64,000 bases of DNA from Ruminococcus sp. (GTDB lineage Bacteria > Bacillota > Clostridia > Oscillospirales > Ruminococcaceae), in NCBI GenBank assembly GCA_017543595.1, contig JAFYFU010000044.1, positions 1 to 64,000 of the forward strand, read 5' to 3'. The position numbers and the translations under genes are program-made. This document shows positions 44,797 to 53,442 of the stretch, in pieces. The notes beneath the pieces were generated by a model. That model made no database searches. It was not told the DNA's origin and saw only the letters and a list, made by a program, of their open reading frames with translations. Positions within the stretch are counted from its first letter, which is position 1. Each line of letters starts with the position of its first letter.

Positions 44797-45072
44797 TCAT
44801 TCTTCGTTAAGTTTTGCGAAACATTCGCTGCAATAAACAGGTCTGCCGTCCTTTGGTTCAAAGGGAACTTTTGCTTCTTTTCCGCAGGTAGCACAAACTC
44901 CTGTGTAGAATGTTCTTTCACCTCTGCCTGCATTTTTTCTTGCGGCACGGCAGGGCTTGCATCTCTGTGGCTCGTTCATCAAGCCTTTTTCGGCAAAATA
45001 CTCCTGTTCACCTGCTGAGAAAATAAACTCGCTTCCGCAGTCTTTGCAGACTAATGTCTTGTCTTCGTACAT
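44797..45072 (-). CDS. Small double zinc-ribbon protein
   Basis: 91 aa. Seen: VCKDCGSEFIFSAGEQEYFA then PQRCKPCRAARK, a CxxC pair, and a second unit GVCATCGKEAKVPFEP and YCSECFAKLNEE. The pattern CGxEFxFSxGEQxFY is a known family of small zinc ribbons often next to cold-shock or translation genes; its role is unknown. A structured non-coding region precedes it. Confidence 0.85.
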   Translation of the reverse strand: MYEDKTLVCKDCGSEFIFSAGEQEYFAEKGLMNEPQRCKPCRAARKNAGRGERTFYTGVCATCGKEAKVPFEPKDGRPVYCSECFAKLNEE

Positions 45073-45101
45073 ATCAATATACCTCGCTTTTATTTTGTAC
45101 C

Positions 45102-45288
45102 CTGACAGGATTCACACCTGTATCTCTGACAATCCGAAATCAAAACGGAACATATCAACGCTCTTGTTAAGCTACACGGTCATTTCAATCTGATGAGCTG
45201 TTTTCATGAATATTCAAAGCATATCTCTGCGAAACAGATTCTCTCAAATTGAAATCACTCTCTTGCAAGATATTATCTGACATTCAGT
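45102..45288 (-). ncRNA. Candidate structured RNA upstream of the zinc-ribbon gene
   Basis: On minus a TATAAT (45299-45294) could start an RNA near 45288. A long-range helix ATTTCAATTT/AGATTGAAAT (plus 45182-45191 with 45244-45253) encloses smaller hairpins (ATCTG/CAGAGAT region). Its 3' part has tRNA-like arms: AGCTTAACAAGAGC and ACAGG-TGTGAAT-CCTGT, but no anticodon arm or proper acceptor. Size and layout recall the raiA RNA class, which I cannot confirm without a covariance search. An 11-bp hairpin (45306-45334) lies just upstream. Confidence 0.4.
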
Positions 45289-45342
45289 CACCAATTATAT
45301 GTTGTCCTCCGACTTGTTTTCGCAAGCCGGAGGAATATTTAT

Positions 45343-46998
45343 TTACTGAGGATTCTTTGCAGCGGCTTCCTCTGCCTCTTTGAGGAGTTCAGCCATATCG
45401 AAATTAAAGTTTGCGGCTTTTTTCGGTGCAGGCTTGGGAGGTTCGGGGAGCTTTACAGGGTCGGGCATTTTAACGGAATTATCGGGCTTTGCAAGCTGGG
45501 GAACGGGAGGAATATCATCTAATTCGCTCATTCCCTTTCCGCCCTTGAAGTTTGCGTTATTATATCCGCTTGACTGTACGGCTGCGAACGGGTCAGCACT
45601 CTTTGCAGCCTCGGCAGCTTTTTCCTGAGAAATAACTTCGGGCTTGGGTTCTTCCTTCTTAACGGGAGCGGGTGCTTTTTTCTCCTCTTTCTTGCCCAAA
45701 TCTTCGAGTATGGGGGCAGACGGTGCAACAAACTTGGGAATTTCAAGTTTTATTTTTCCGTCACTGTCAACAGTCTTTTTCGCATCGTCAACAAGTTTCT
45801 TAGCCTCTGACATACTCTCGTCAGCCTGAGCTGAAAGCTTGCTGAGTGCTGCGTTGATATCGTTGAATTTTGTATTGAGATTTTCTATCTCTGTGAGGAG
45901 AGCAGTACGAACATTCTTTGAAAGTTCGTTGATACTCTTGTTTTCTTCTTTTGCGTTTGCAGTAGTCTTTTCAGCTTCAGCCTTTGCATCGGCGATAGTT
46001 TTTTCTGCCTTTGCGTTAGCCTCGTCAACAGTTTTCTTAGCCTTTTCGTCAGCCTCGTCAATAGCCTTTTTAGCCTTTTCATTGGCATCATCGACAGTCT
46101 TTTTAGCTTCCTCGGCAGCGGCAACAATTTTCTCGTTAGCCTCTCTCTGGGCATCTTCTTTAAGCTTTGTAACTGTTTCGTTTGCAGCGACAAAGAGAGC
46201 ATTCATTGCGAGAGTAGGATTATTTGATGCATCTTTGAGTTCTTCGATTCTCTTGTTGAGTTCGGTGATTTTCTTTTCGTTTTCAGCGGCAGCCTGCTTG
46301 TTAGCCATTTCGAGTTCGGCAATTTTGCCGTCCTTGTCGGCAGATTCTTTGGTTTTTGCGCTGAGCTGATTGTTTTTCTCTGTGAGTTCCTTGATTTTTG
46401 CTTGGAGGTCGCCGTTGATTTTTGTTATCTCAGCCTTAGCCTTTGCGAGTTCGGCATCTGCGGCAGGATTTCCTGCGGGCATGGGAGATTTCTTTTCTGC
46501 GGCTTTAAGCTGGTTTCTGAGGCTGTCAATTTCCTTCTTTGCAGCTTCGAGGGCAGCCTTAGCCTGCGGATTTGCGACATTTGCGCCGCCTGTTTTCTGT
46601 TCTGCGGCTTTAAGCTGATTTTTGAGATTGTCAATTTCTTTCTTTGCGGCTTCGAGAGCCTGCTGAGCCTGCGGATTTACGTTACCGCCTGCTGCGGCAG
46701 CACCGCCGACTTTCATGCGTTCAATCTGCTGTTTAAGCTCATCATTTTCTTTTCTTGCTGCTCTGAGAGCATTGTTTGTGGCATTTAGTTTTTCCTGAAG
46801 TCTTTCAGCGAGCTGGGTTTTTTCGATAAGTTCCTGCTGCTGTGCGGGTGTTGCTGCACCCTTTGCACCTCTTGCTTCTTTGAGTTCTTTTTCAAGTCCT
46901 TCTATTTTGGAATTAAGCTCGTCAAGGTAAGCGAGAACGTCTTCCTTAACGAATCCGTTACCTATCTTGGTGCTTCTTAACACGCTTGGTTCAGCCAT
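45343..46998 (-). CDS. Long coiled-coil protein with GFVKEDV N-terminal motif
   Basis: 551 aa. The N-terminus VLRSTKIGNGFVKEDVLAYL followed by DELNSKIEGLEKEL resembles the DivIVA/GpsB N-terminal fold (short loop then coiled coil). Then about 350 residues of coiled coil rich in Ala/Glu/Lys (repeats like QLKAAEQKTGG, and DEADEKAKKTVDEANAKAEK), and a Pro/Lys-rich tail ending in NFDMAELLKEAEEAAAKNP. ATG at 46998 has GGAG 6 nt upstream; an ATG at 47010 overlaps the site. Last gene after ftsZ, with a short paralogue between them. Likely a division or polarity scaffold, by context only. Confidence 0.75.
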   Translation of the reverse strand: MAEPSVLRSTKIGNGFVKEDVLAYLDELNSKIEGLEKELKEARGAKGAATPAQQQELIEKTQLAERLQEKLNATNNALRAARKENDELKQQIERMKVGGAAAAGGNVNPQAQQALEAAKKEIDNLKNQLKAAEQKTGGANVANPQAKAALEAAKKEIDSLRNQLKAAEKKSPMPAGNPAADAELAKAKAEITKINGDLQAKIKELTEKNNQLSAKTKESADKDGKIAELEMANKQAAAENEKKITELNKRIEELKDASNNPTLAMNALFVAANETVTKLKEDAQREANEKIVAAAEEAKKTVDDANEKAKKAIDEADEKAKKTVDEANAKAEKTIADAKAEAEKTTANAKEENKSINELSKNVRTALLTEIENLNTKFNDINAALSKLSAQADESMSEAKKLVDDAKKTVDSDGKIKLEIPKFVAPSAPILEDLGKKEEKKAPAPVKKEEPKPEVISQEKAAEAAKSADPFAAVQSSGYNNANFKGGKGMSELDDIPPVPQLAKPDNSVKMPDPVKLPEPPKPAPKKAANFNFDMAELLKEAEEAAAKNPQ

Positions 46999-47109
46999 AT
47001 TGCACTCCATTTCCCCGCATCAACTGCGGAATAAAATTTTAATTATATTATAAAAAACATAAACGATTATCAGGTATCCGACAGAAAATTAAAATCGGAC
47101 AAAAACAAA

Positions 47110-47391
47110 TCAGAGATTATTTCTTTCAATTTCGTCTTCGAGTATTCTTATTTTTGAATTAAGTGCATCAAGGTAGGTAAGCACATCTTCTTTCACAAAG
47201 CCGCTGCCGATTCTTGTTGTTCTCAGAACACCGACTTCGCTGCCGAATTTACAGCTTTCGGGAATCGGAATATCTGCTCTTTTTAGTTCCATTTCGAGGT
47301 ACTCTATTTTTGAATTGAGTTCGCTCAGATATGAAAGAACGTCTTCTTTTACAAATCCGCCCCCGAATCTTGTTGTTCTGAAACCGTCCAT
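47110..47391 (-). CDS. Small protein with two copies of the GFVKEDV motif
   Basis: 93 aa. It consists almost entirely of two tandem units: FRTTRFGGGFVKEDVLSYLS with ELNSKIEYLEMELK, and VLRTTRIGSGFVKEDVLTYL with DALNSKIRILEDEIE. This looks like an internal duplication of the same N-terminal domain as in the 551-aa neighbour. Its leader and GGAGTGCAGT start region also resemble the neighbour's, so the duplication included 5' sequence. Start 47391 preferred for this reason. Confidence 0.7.
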   Translation of the reverse strand: MDGFRTTRFGGGFVKEDVLSYLSELNSKIEYLEMELKRADIPIPESCKFGSEVGVLRTTRIGSGFVKEDVLTYLDALNSKIRILEDEIERNNL

Positions 47392-47591
47392 ACTGCACTC
47401 CATTCTCCGCAAAGACTGCGGACAAAAATTTTGATATATTACCGACAAATGAATAATAATCAAGTTTCCTATTAATTATAACACATTTTTTTTTATAATT
47501 CAATCTTGAAAATGTAGAATTTTAGCGTTGATTTTAGTGCAATTTACTATATAAAATTCTTATTTTATACTTAAAGTATAGAAATCAGTAT

Positions 47592-47622
47592 AAAAACAAG
47601 GGCTGCCAAACTGACAGCCCTT
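47592..47622 (-). terminator. Terminator after the ftsZ-linked gene
   Basis: AAGGGCTG (47598-47605) pairs with CAGCCCTT (47615-47622); on minus a T run follows (plus A run 47592-47596). Confidence 0.8.
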
Positions 47623-47628
47623 AAAGAT

Positions 47629-48084
47629 TCAGTTTTTAAATATCTTAAAAATATCGCCGAGACCAAGCGCATCATTTACGCTGTCCAAATCGGAATCATT
47701 ATTTGCGGGTTCAACAGGTTTTTCAGCGGCTTCGGGCGACAAATCCGATTCAACAATCTGAGGGGTTTCGTTTGTGGGAACTGCGGGTTCAGCGGCAGTT
47801 TCCTCAACAACGGGAGCAGTTTCCTGCGGTTTGCTGTCCTGAGCAATATGGTCTTCAAGGAATTTAACAGCGGCTTCATTTCTTCTTTTAGCGGCTGCAA
47901 TCTGTTCCTCTGCGGATTCAACGGCTTTCATTGAAGTCCTGAGCATTTTTATAAGCGTATCGTTGTAGCTTTTGGTATTTTCAAGTTCAGCTTCAAGGTA
48001 TTCAATGCGTTCATTGAGGCTGTTTATGTACTGAAATATATCATCTTTGCTTATGTTTGATATGCGGTTGTTTCCGTTATTCAT
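47629..48084 (-). CDS. Coiled-coil protein next to ftsZ with an FtsZ-like C-terminal peptide
   Basis: 151 aa. Seen: ISKDDIFQYINSLNERIEYL at the N-terminus, related in pattern to the GFVKEDV proteins downstream (KDD/KEDV..Y...LN..I..LE), a short coiled coil, a Pro/Glu-rich acidic linker and the ending LGLGDIFKIFKN. FtsZ just upstream ends [12 protein letters not shown]. The shared tail suggests that both bind the same partner. AAAGGTG before the ATG. Followed by a terminator. Confidence 0.65.
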   Translation of the reverse strand: MNNGNNRISNISKDDIFQYINSLNERIEYLEAELENTKSYNDTLIKMLRTSMKAVESAEEQIAAAKRRNEAAVKFLEDHIAQDSKPQETAPVVEETAAEPAVPTNETPQIVESDLSPEAAEKPVEPANNDSDLDSVNDALGLGDIFKIFKN

Positions 48085-48139
48085 AAATATCACCTTTCCG
48101 AATCAGCGGCAGTCCTTGCGAACTGCCGCCGAAAATAAG

Positions 48140-49486
48140 TCAGTTACCGAGCATTTTGAAAATATCGTCCAAATCGTAATCCTGAGCGGACTGGTTTCCA
48201 CGGTTGTTTCCGCCGAGTCCGAGGTCATCAATGAGGGGATTGTCTATCTGGATAACATCATCTTTCTTTGGTTTGAATGATGATGCAGGCATATCAAAAG
48301 AAGGTCTTGCCTGTGTCGGTGCAGGCTGTGGTTTTGGCTGAGGTGCCTGCTGTACAGGTGCAGGTGACGGTGCGGGAGAAGAAACAGGTGCAGGCTGAGG
48401 ATTATATGTTCTCTGCGGCATTTCCTGATATCCGCCGAACAGATTATCGCTGTATCCGCTTGTAAGGGGAACATCAACCGAAGGAGCAGGCTTTACAATT
48501 TCCTCAGCAGGTTCTTCTTCGGGAGCGTTGGGGTCGTCAAAACCTGCGGCTATAACTGTTATGGTCATTTCGTCCTGCATATCATCTCTGAAAGCAGTAC
48601 CGAAAATAAATTCAACGCCTTCTGCGGCGGTATCCGTTATCATCTTTGTAGCTGCATCTACATCGGAAGAAAGAATATCTTCCGACATTGCAATATTTAT
48701 GAGAAGTCTCTTTGCTCCGGAAATAGATGTTTCAAGGAGCGGGCTGGAAATAACCTGTGAAGCGGCTTCCTTAGCCTTGTCCTTTCCTGAGCCGTGACCT
48801 ATTGCCATATGAGCGTATCCTGCGCCTCTCATTATTGTTGAAACGTCTGCGAAGTCGAGATTTATATAACCTTCCTCAACGATAAGGTCGGAAATACTCT
48901 TGACACCCGTTTTCAGAACGTCATCTGAGAGAGAGAAAGACTGTTTCATTGTAAGCTGCTGTTTGCCGTCAAGAAGTCTCTCATTGGGGATAACTATAAG
49001 CGAATCAACGTACTTTCTGAGTTCGGCAATACCTTTTTCAGCCTGAGCCATTTTCTGTTCTCTTTCAAAAAGGAAAGGCTTTGTAACGACTGCGACTGTA
49101 AGGATATCCATTTCCTTGGCAATTTTGGCAACAACGGGAGCTGCGCCCGTACCTGTACCGCCTCCCATGCCTGCGGTAATGAAAATCATATCAGCACCTT
49201 TGAGGTGTGTTTCTATTTCGTCCCTGTTTTCCTCAGCGGAACGCTGACCTATTTCGGGCTTGTTTCCTGCGCCTCTGCCCTTTGTGAGCTTTGCGCCTAT
49301 CGGGATTCTTGTGGTAGCCTTTGACTTGTTGAGAGCCTTAGCGTCAGTATTAATGGCAATATACTCAATGTTGCTGACCTCCGAATCAACCATACAGTTG
49401 ACGGCATTTCCGCCGCCGCCGCCTACGCCTATGACCTTTATATTAACATCGGGTTCAATTGCTTCTTCGTAATTAAAATCTGACAT
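48140..49486 (-). CDS. ftsZ: Cell division GTPase FtsZ
   Basis: 448 aa. Forms the Z ring. Seen: [18 protein letters not shown], the tubulin signature [18 protein letters not shown], and T7-loop region [14 protein letters not shown]. After residue about 330 a long Pro/Gln-rich linker follows, ending [12 protein letters not shown] rather than the usual IPxFLR type C-terminal peptide. GGAGGA before the ATG. Own promoter TTGAAA-17-TACAAT within the 209-bp gap after ftsQ, so it is likely transcribed both alone and from upstream. Confidence 0.97.
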   Translation of the reverse strand: MSDFNYEEAIEPDVNIKVIGVGGGGGNAVNCMVDSEVSNIEYIAINTDAKALNKSKATTRIPIGAKLTKGRGAGNKPEIGQRSAEENRDEIETHLKGADMIFITAGMGGGTGTGAAPVVAKIAKEMDILTVAVVTKPFLFEREQKMAQAEKGIAELRKYVDSLIVIPNERLLDGKQQLTMKQSFSLSDDVLKTGVKSISDLIVEEGYINLDFADVSTIMRGAGYAHMAIGHGSGKDKAKEAASQVISSPLLETSISGAKRLLINIAMSEDILSSDVDAATKMITDTAAEGVEFIFGTAFRDDMQDEMTITVIAAGFDDPNAPEEEPAEEIVKPAPSVDVPLTSGYSDNLFGGYQEMPQRTYNPQPAPVSSPAPSPAPVQQAPQPKPQPAPTQARPSFDMPASSFKPKKDDVIQIDNPLIDDLGLGGNNRGNQSAQDYDLDDIFKMLGN

Positions 49487-49588
49487 TGAAAACTCCTCCT
49501 ATATTGTTCAACACGCAGCACATTTCTGAATATTTGGCAATGTCTGCATGACTTCTATCCTGTTAATAAAGCTGTAAATACACATAAC

Positions 49589-49617
49589 ATTGTATCATAT
49601 TATTCGCTTTTTTTCAA
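49589..49617 (-). promoter_or_regulatory. Promoter for ftsZ
   Basis: Read on minus: TTGAAA (49617-49612), 17-bp spacer, TACAAT (49594-49589). The leader is about 100 nt. Confidence 0.65.
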
Positions 49618-49695
49618 GTCTCAGAAAAAATTTTTTAAATTTCATCATATTGTACAATTAAATTTTGAAATAATTCCGCATTTTATACAATACTT

Positions 49696-50775
49696 TTACC
49701 AACCCTGATACTGATAATTGTAATTGTTGTAGTATCCGTAATTAGGGTCTGCATAGCCGTAGTTGGGGTCTGCGTAGCCGTAATTAGGGTCTGTATAACC
49801 ATAGTTCGGGTCTGCGTAGCCGTAATTAGGGTCATAATATCCGTAATTCGGATTTGCGTAATTATAGTCGGGGGTTGTATAATCATCGGGAACTTGCTGT
49901 GCGTTTGGAATTTCCGCAGTTGTCGTGGTAGTTGTTACGGGAATATCTTCTTTTGCGGTTGTTGTGGTTGTTGCCAATTCGGGTTCAAAGGAATCGACTC
50001 CCACACGGAAACTGCACTGATTTGAACCTATTATCTGCATAAGACCTTTTTTGCCTTTTACAGTGGATTCCTCCATAACGCTTGACGCAAGGTCAAGTTT
50101 ATATTCCATATCGTCACAGTCGCCTATTTTCAGCAGAATACCGTTCTGATAGGTAAGCCTTACATTATTTTCGTCACTCATATCTATTTCTGTTATTCCC
50201 GCTTCTTCGCATTTTACGAAATTTTCGAGCATAACATTAAAAGCGGCATTTTTTTCCTCATTTATTGAAGAAACATTTCTGCCAACTGTCATTTCCTTTG
50301 GTTCAAAGCCCTGAACGCTTGCAAGTCCCACACGACCTGTCACACTGTTTTCAAGGATTTTTCCTTTTTCGCTGACGATAAGCACACCGCCCTGATATCT
50401 GATATTGTACATGGGTATGCACCTTGTAACGTGTATGCTTATTGAGGCGGGGAATTTTTTCTTTATTTCGATACTTTCAAGATTCGGGAGTTCTTCATGC
50501 ATTTTTGCCTCTGTTTCCTCAACATTTATGCGAAAGAGATTGTCGCCTATATTTATTTCCGAAACACTTAGAATTTTATTTGCATCATATGTATCGGACT
50601 CTCCCGAAAGAACTATTTCATTTATGTTGAACATAAAAGTAAAACAGAGAGACACTCCCACAGTTATTACAAGCAGTATGACCGCAAGAACGTAACCGCT
50701 CATACGGCGTTTTCTTCGGATTGTTCGCTTTTCGCTGTTGTTTCTTTCTATATTTGTCTTTTCAACGTCATTCAT
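49696..50775 (-). CDS. ftsQ: Divisome protein FtsQ/DivIB with Tyr-rich C-terminal repeats
   Basis: 359 aa. Seen: a basic cytoplasmic start (RTIRRKRRMSG), one membrane helix (YVLAVILLVITVGVSLCFTF), a POTRA-like domain (INEIVLSGESDTYDANKILS, IKKKFPASISIHVTRCIP) and the FtsQ beta domain. After residue about 290 a Thr-rich linker leads to six to seven units of NPNYGYxD type, ending YQYQGW. Such a tail is not usual for this family. It lies between murA and ftsZ, the standard place. Confidence 0.85.
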   Translation of the reverse strand: MNDVEKTNIERNNSEKRTIRRKRRMSGYVLAVILLVITVGVSLCFTFMFNINEIVLSGESDTYDANKILSVSEINIGDNLFRINVEETEAKMHEELPNLESIEIKKKFPASISIHVTRCIPMYNIRYQGGVLIVSEKGKILENSVTGRVGLASVQGFEPKEMTVGRNVSSINEEKNAAFNVMLENFVKCEEAGITEIDMSDENNVRLTYQNGILLKIGDCDDMEYKLDLASSVMEESTVKGKKGLMQIIGSNQCSFRVGVDSFEPELATTTTTAKEDIPVTTTTTTAEIPNAQQVPDDYTTPDYNYANPNYGYYDPNYGYADPNYGYTDPNYGYADPNYGYADPNYGYYNNYNYQYQGW

Positions 50776-50816
50776 ATTTATCCCTCTCGGCAGTATTACA
50801 CGGCTGCAACAGCCGT

Positions 50817-52079
50817 CTACTGCACTCTTTTTATATCTCCTCCGAGAAGTCTGACCGCCTCCTCAATTTTTTCATATCCTCTGTCTATATGGTAAATGCG
50901 GCTTATTTCGGAAGTACCTTCCGCCGCAAGTGCCGCCGCAATCATTGATGCACCGCCCCTTAAATCCGTAGCCTCCGCATTTGCACCGTGCAGACGGTTT
51001 ACACCCTTGATTACCGCTATTTTTCCCATTACCTGAATATCAGCTCCCATTTTTGCGAGAGCCTGCGTATGCCTGTATCGGCAGTCAAATATATTCTCCT
51101 CAAAAACGCTTGTTCCGTCAGCAACGGAAAGTGCGGACATAAGCACCGCCTGTGCATCTGTCGGGAATCCGGGGTAAGGCATTGTGCGTATTCTGTCTCT
51201 GACCGCATGAAGTCTTGCACCACTTCGGAGATATATTTTTCTTTCGCCCGTACTCACAGTACAGCCTGTTTGTTCAATTACGGAAAGAAAAGGTTCTGTT
51301 TCCGCAACACAGGCATTTTTAAGTATTATTTCACCGCCTGCCGCAGCCGTCATTGAGAGATAAGTTGCGGCGGCTATTCTGTCGGGCATTACGGAATATT
51401 CACAGCCGTGAAGCTTTTCTTTTCCGTTTATTATTATTCTGCTTTCGCCGTCACCTTTTATATCCGCACCGCATTTGCGTAAAAATCCGCACAAATCGGA
51501 TATTTCCGGTTCTCTTGCGGCATTGTTTATAACTGTTTCTCCGTCCGCAAGAACAGCACAGAGTATTATATTTTCGGTAGCACCGACTGACGGAAAGTTA
51601 AGATTTATTTTAGCACCTTTCGGGCGTTCCGAACGTGTACGGCATATAATTCTTCCGCCTGTTTCCCTTATGTCGATTCCCATTTTCCTCAGTGACGAAA
51701 TATGCATATCTATCGGGCGTGGACCGAGTTCACAGCCACCGGGTATGCTCACTGTACATTCTTTCATTCTGCCGAGTACAGCACCCATGAAAACTATCGA
51801 GGAACGCATTTCCCTCATAAGTTCCTCGGATATTTCCGTTGAGGAAATCAAAGCGGAATCCGTAAACACCTGATTATCCGAAAAACTGCATTTACAGCCG
51901 AGAGAATTTAATATTCTCGCCGCCGAATAAACGTCCGTGAGTTCGGGACAATTTTTTATAAGGCATTGTCCTTCAGGAAGAATTGCCGCCGCCATAATCG
52001 GCAACGCACTGTTTTTGCTACCTTGAAGTTTAATTTCGCCCCTTAAACGTCTGCCCCCCGTCACAACAAATTTCTGCAT
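50817..52079 (-). CDS. murA: UDP-GlcNAc enolpyruvyl transferase
   Basis: 420 aa. First committed step of peptidoglycan synthesis. Seen: LQGSKNSALPIMAAAILPEG, the active-site Cys loop IPGGCELGPRPIDMHISSL, ATENIILCAVLADGETVINN, PGFPTDAQAVLMSALSV, and ATDLRGGASMIAAALA. Full length. Cys rather than Asp in the loop indicates a fosfomycin-sensitive type. It lies in the dcw cluster between murG and ftsQ, as in some Clostridia. Confidence 0.97.
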   Translation of the reverse strand: MQKFVVTGGRRLRGEIKLQGSKNSALPIMAAAILPEGQCLIKNCPELTDVYSAARILNSLGCKCSFSDNQVFTDSALISSTEISEELMREMRSSIVFMGAVLGRMKECTVSIPGGCELGPRPIDMHISSLRKMGIDIRETGGRIICRTRSERPKGAKINLNFPSVGATENIILCAVLADGETVINNAAREPEISDLCGFLRKCGADIKGDGESRIIINGKEKLHGCEYSVMPDRIAAATYLSMTAAAGGEIILKNACVAETEPFLSVIEQTGCTVSTGERKIYLRSGARLHAVRDRIRTMPYPGFPTDAQAVLMSALSVADGTSVFEENIFDCRYRHTQALAKMGADIQVMGKIAVIKGVNRLHGANAEATDLRGGASMIAAALAAEGTSEISRIYHIDRGYEKIEEAVRLLGGDIKRVQ

Positions 52080-52180
52080 AATATCACCTCAGAATATTTT
52101 TTGTATATTATGCAGGAAAAAGAAATTATGTTAATGCGTGAAATATAATAAAGTTTGAGTAGAATTAAAAGGGGGGCTTG

Positions 52181-52272
52181 GGGGGGAAAATTGCGCCCTT
52201 GACACAATGAACGAAAAAATCTTTGATTTTTGAGTGAATGTGTCAAGCCTCGAAAGGCGCAATTTGCCCCCC
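52181..52272. repeat. Palindromic dispersed repeat, copy 4 (murA-murG gap)
   Basis: Outer arms 52181-52197 and 52256-52272 pair over 17 positions with one mismatch (GGGGGG..ATTGCGCC type). Inner arms CTTGACACA (52198-52206) and TGTGTCAAG (52239-52247) are perfect 9 bp, with an extra AAAAATC/GATTTTT hairpin in the loop. Relative to copies 1-3 it is inverted and its inner stem differs on both sides, keeping pairing. Confidence 0.75.
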
Positions 52273-52287
52273 ATTCCAGATAATAAA

Positions 52288-53424
52288 TTAAGATTTTTTG
52301 CTTTTTGCGGCAAGTTTGTCTATGACATCAAGAATACGCCTGTTTGTATCTTCAAGGTGCAAAGCCTTTGCATTTGCTGACATTGATTCAACTTTATCGG
52401 GGTTGTTATAGAGTTTTTCTATTTCGGAAATTATTTTTTCGTTTGTGACATTTTTCTGTTCAATGACTACTGCCGCATCTGCCTTTCCGAGTACCATTGC
52501 ATTGTGATACTGGTGATTTCCCGCAACTATCGGGGACGGGATAAGTATTGAGGCTTTTCCTGCGGCTTCAAGTTCCGCAAGGGTTGATGCTCCCGAACGG
52601 CAGATTACAAGGTCGGCAGCCGCAAGACAGACATTCATGTCGTTTATGTATTCCGTTATTCTGAGGCGGTTGTTTTCAAGGGGGATTCCTGCGGACTTCA
52701 TAGCCTGCGGAAAAGTATCTTTTCCCATTCCGCCGTAACCGTGAATATGGTTTATTTTAAGGTTATTTTTTACGTGCCATTTTATTGTTTCCGTCATTGT
52801 GTCGTTTATACAGCCTGCTCCGAGACTTCCGCCGAACGAAAGTATTGTGAAACTGTCATCAAAGCCGAGTTTTTTTCTTGCTTTTTCCTTTGTCATGGTG
52901 TTTATATTGCTTCTGACGGGCAGACCCGTTACGCTGTATTCAAATTTGCTCTTGTCCATAAAATCAAGGGCTTCCTTTACGGTAAGCATTACATAATCAA
53001 CTTCTTTTGAGAGAAGTTTGTTTGTAACTCCCGGGTATGCGTTCTGTTCGTGGATAGCCGTGGGTATGCCCATTCTTGCCGCCTTGCGTATAACCGGACC
53101 TGCGGCATATCCTCCCGTACCTATGGCAATATCGGGCTTGAAATTTGATATTATTTCCTTTGCCCTGTGACCCGATGTTGCAAGGTATGCGACAGCCTTT
53201 ATATTTCTGCCGATATTTTCGAGAGAAATTTTTCTCTGGAATCCTGCAACTTTGATTGTTTCAAGCTTATATCCCGCCTGCGGAACGAGTTTTGACTCCA
53301 TTCCTTTCGGAGTTCCCGCAAAAAGAAACTCCGTGTCGGGATATTTTGATTTTATGATATCTGCAATTGCAAGACCGGGGTTTATATGTCCTCCCGTTCC
53401 GCCGCAGGCTATAAGAACTCTCAT
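52288..53424 (-). CDS. murG: Lipid II-forming GlcNAc transferase
   Basis: 378 aa. Adds GlcNAc to lipid I at the membrane. Seen: ACGGTGGHINPGLAIADIIK, the TGGYAAGPVI motif, IHEQNAYPGVTNKLL, SFGGSLGAGCIND, CRSGASTLAELEAAGKASIL and IPSPIVAGNHQYHNA. Full length, between ftsW and murA. Confidence 0.97.
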   Translation of the reverse strand: MRVLIACGGTGGHINPGLAIADIIKSKYPDTEFLFAGTPKGMESKLVPQAGYKLETIKVAGFQRKISLENIGRNIKAVAYLATSGHRAKEIISNFKPDIAIGTGGYAAGPVIRKAARMGIPTAIHEQNAYPGVTNKLLSKEVDYVMLTVKEALDFMDKSKFEYSVTGLPVRSNINTMTKEKARKKLGFDDSFTILSFGGSLGAGCINDTMTETIKWHVKNNLKINHIHGYGGMGKDTFPQAMKSAGIPLENNRLRITEYINDMNVCLAAADLVICRSGASTLAELEAAGKASILIPSPIVAGNHQYHNAMVLGKADAAVVIEQKNVTNEKIISEIEKLYNNPDKVESMSANAKALHLEDTNRRILDVIDKLAAKSKKS

Positions 53425-53442
53425 ATATGTTATCTCCTTTAA

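Noticed and set aside
45102..45184. tRNA gene on the minus strand
   Set aside because: D-like and T-like arms are visible, but the D loop lacks GG, the T loop reads TGTGAAT, the acceptor pairs at only 5 of 7 positions and no 5-bp anticodon stem forms. Kept only as part of a candidate structured RNA.
45839..46369. 176-aa plus-strand reading frame
   Set aside because: Antisense of an Ala/Lys/Glu coiled-coil gene, which yields Ser/Phe/Ala-rich shadow translation.
52171..52187. G-quadruplex
   Set aside because: Only two G runs (GGGGGGCTTGGGGGGG); the second run pairs with a C run as part of the palindromic repeat.
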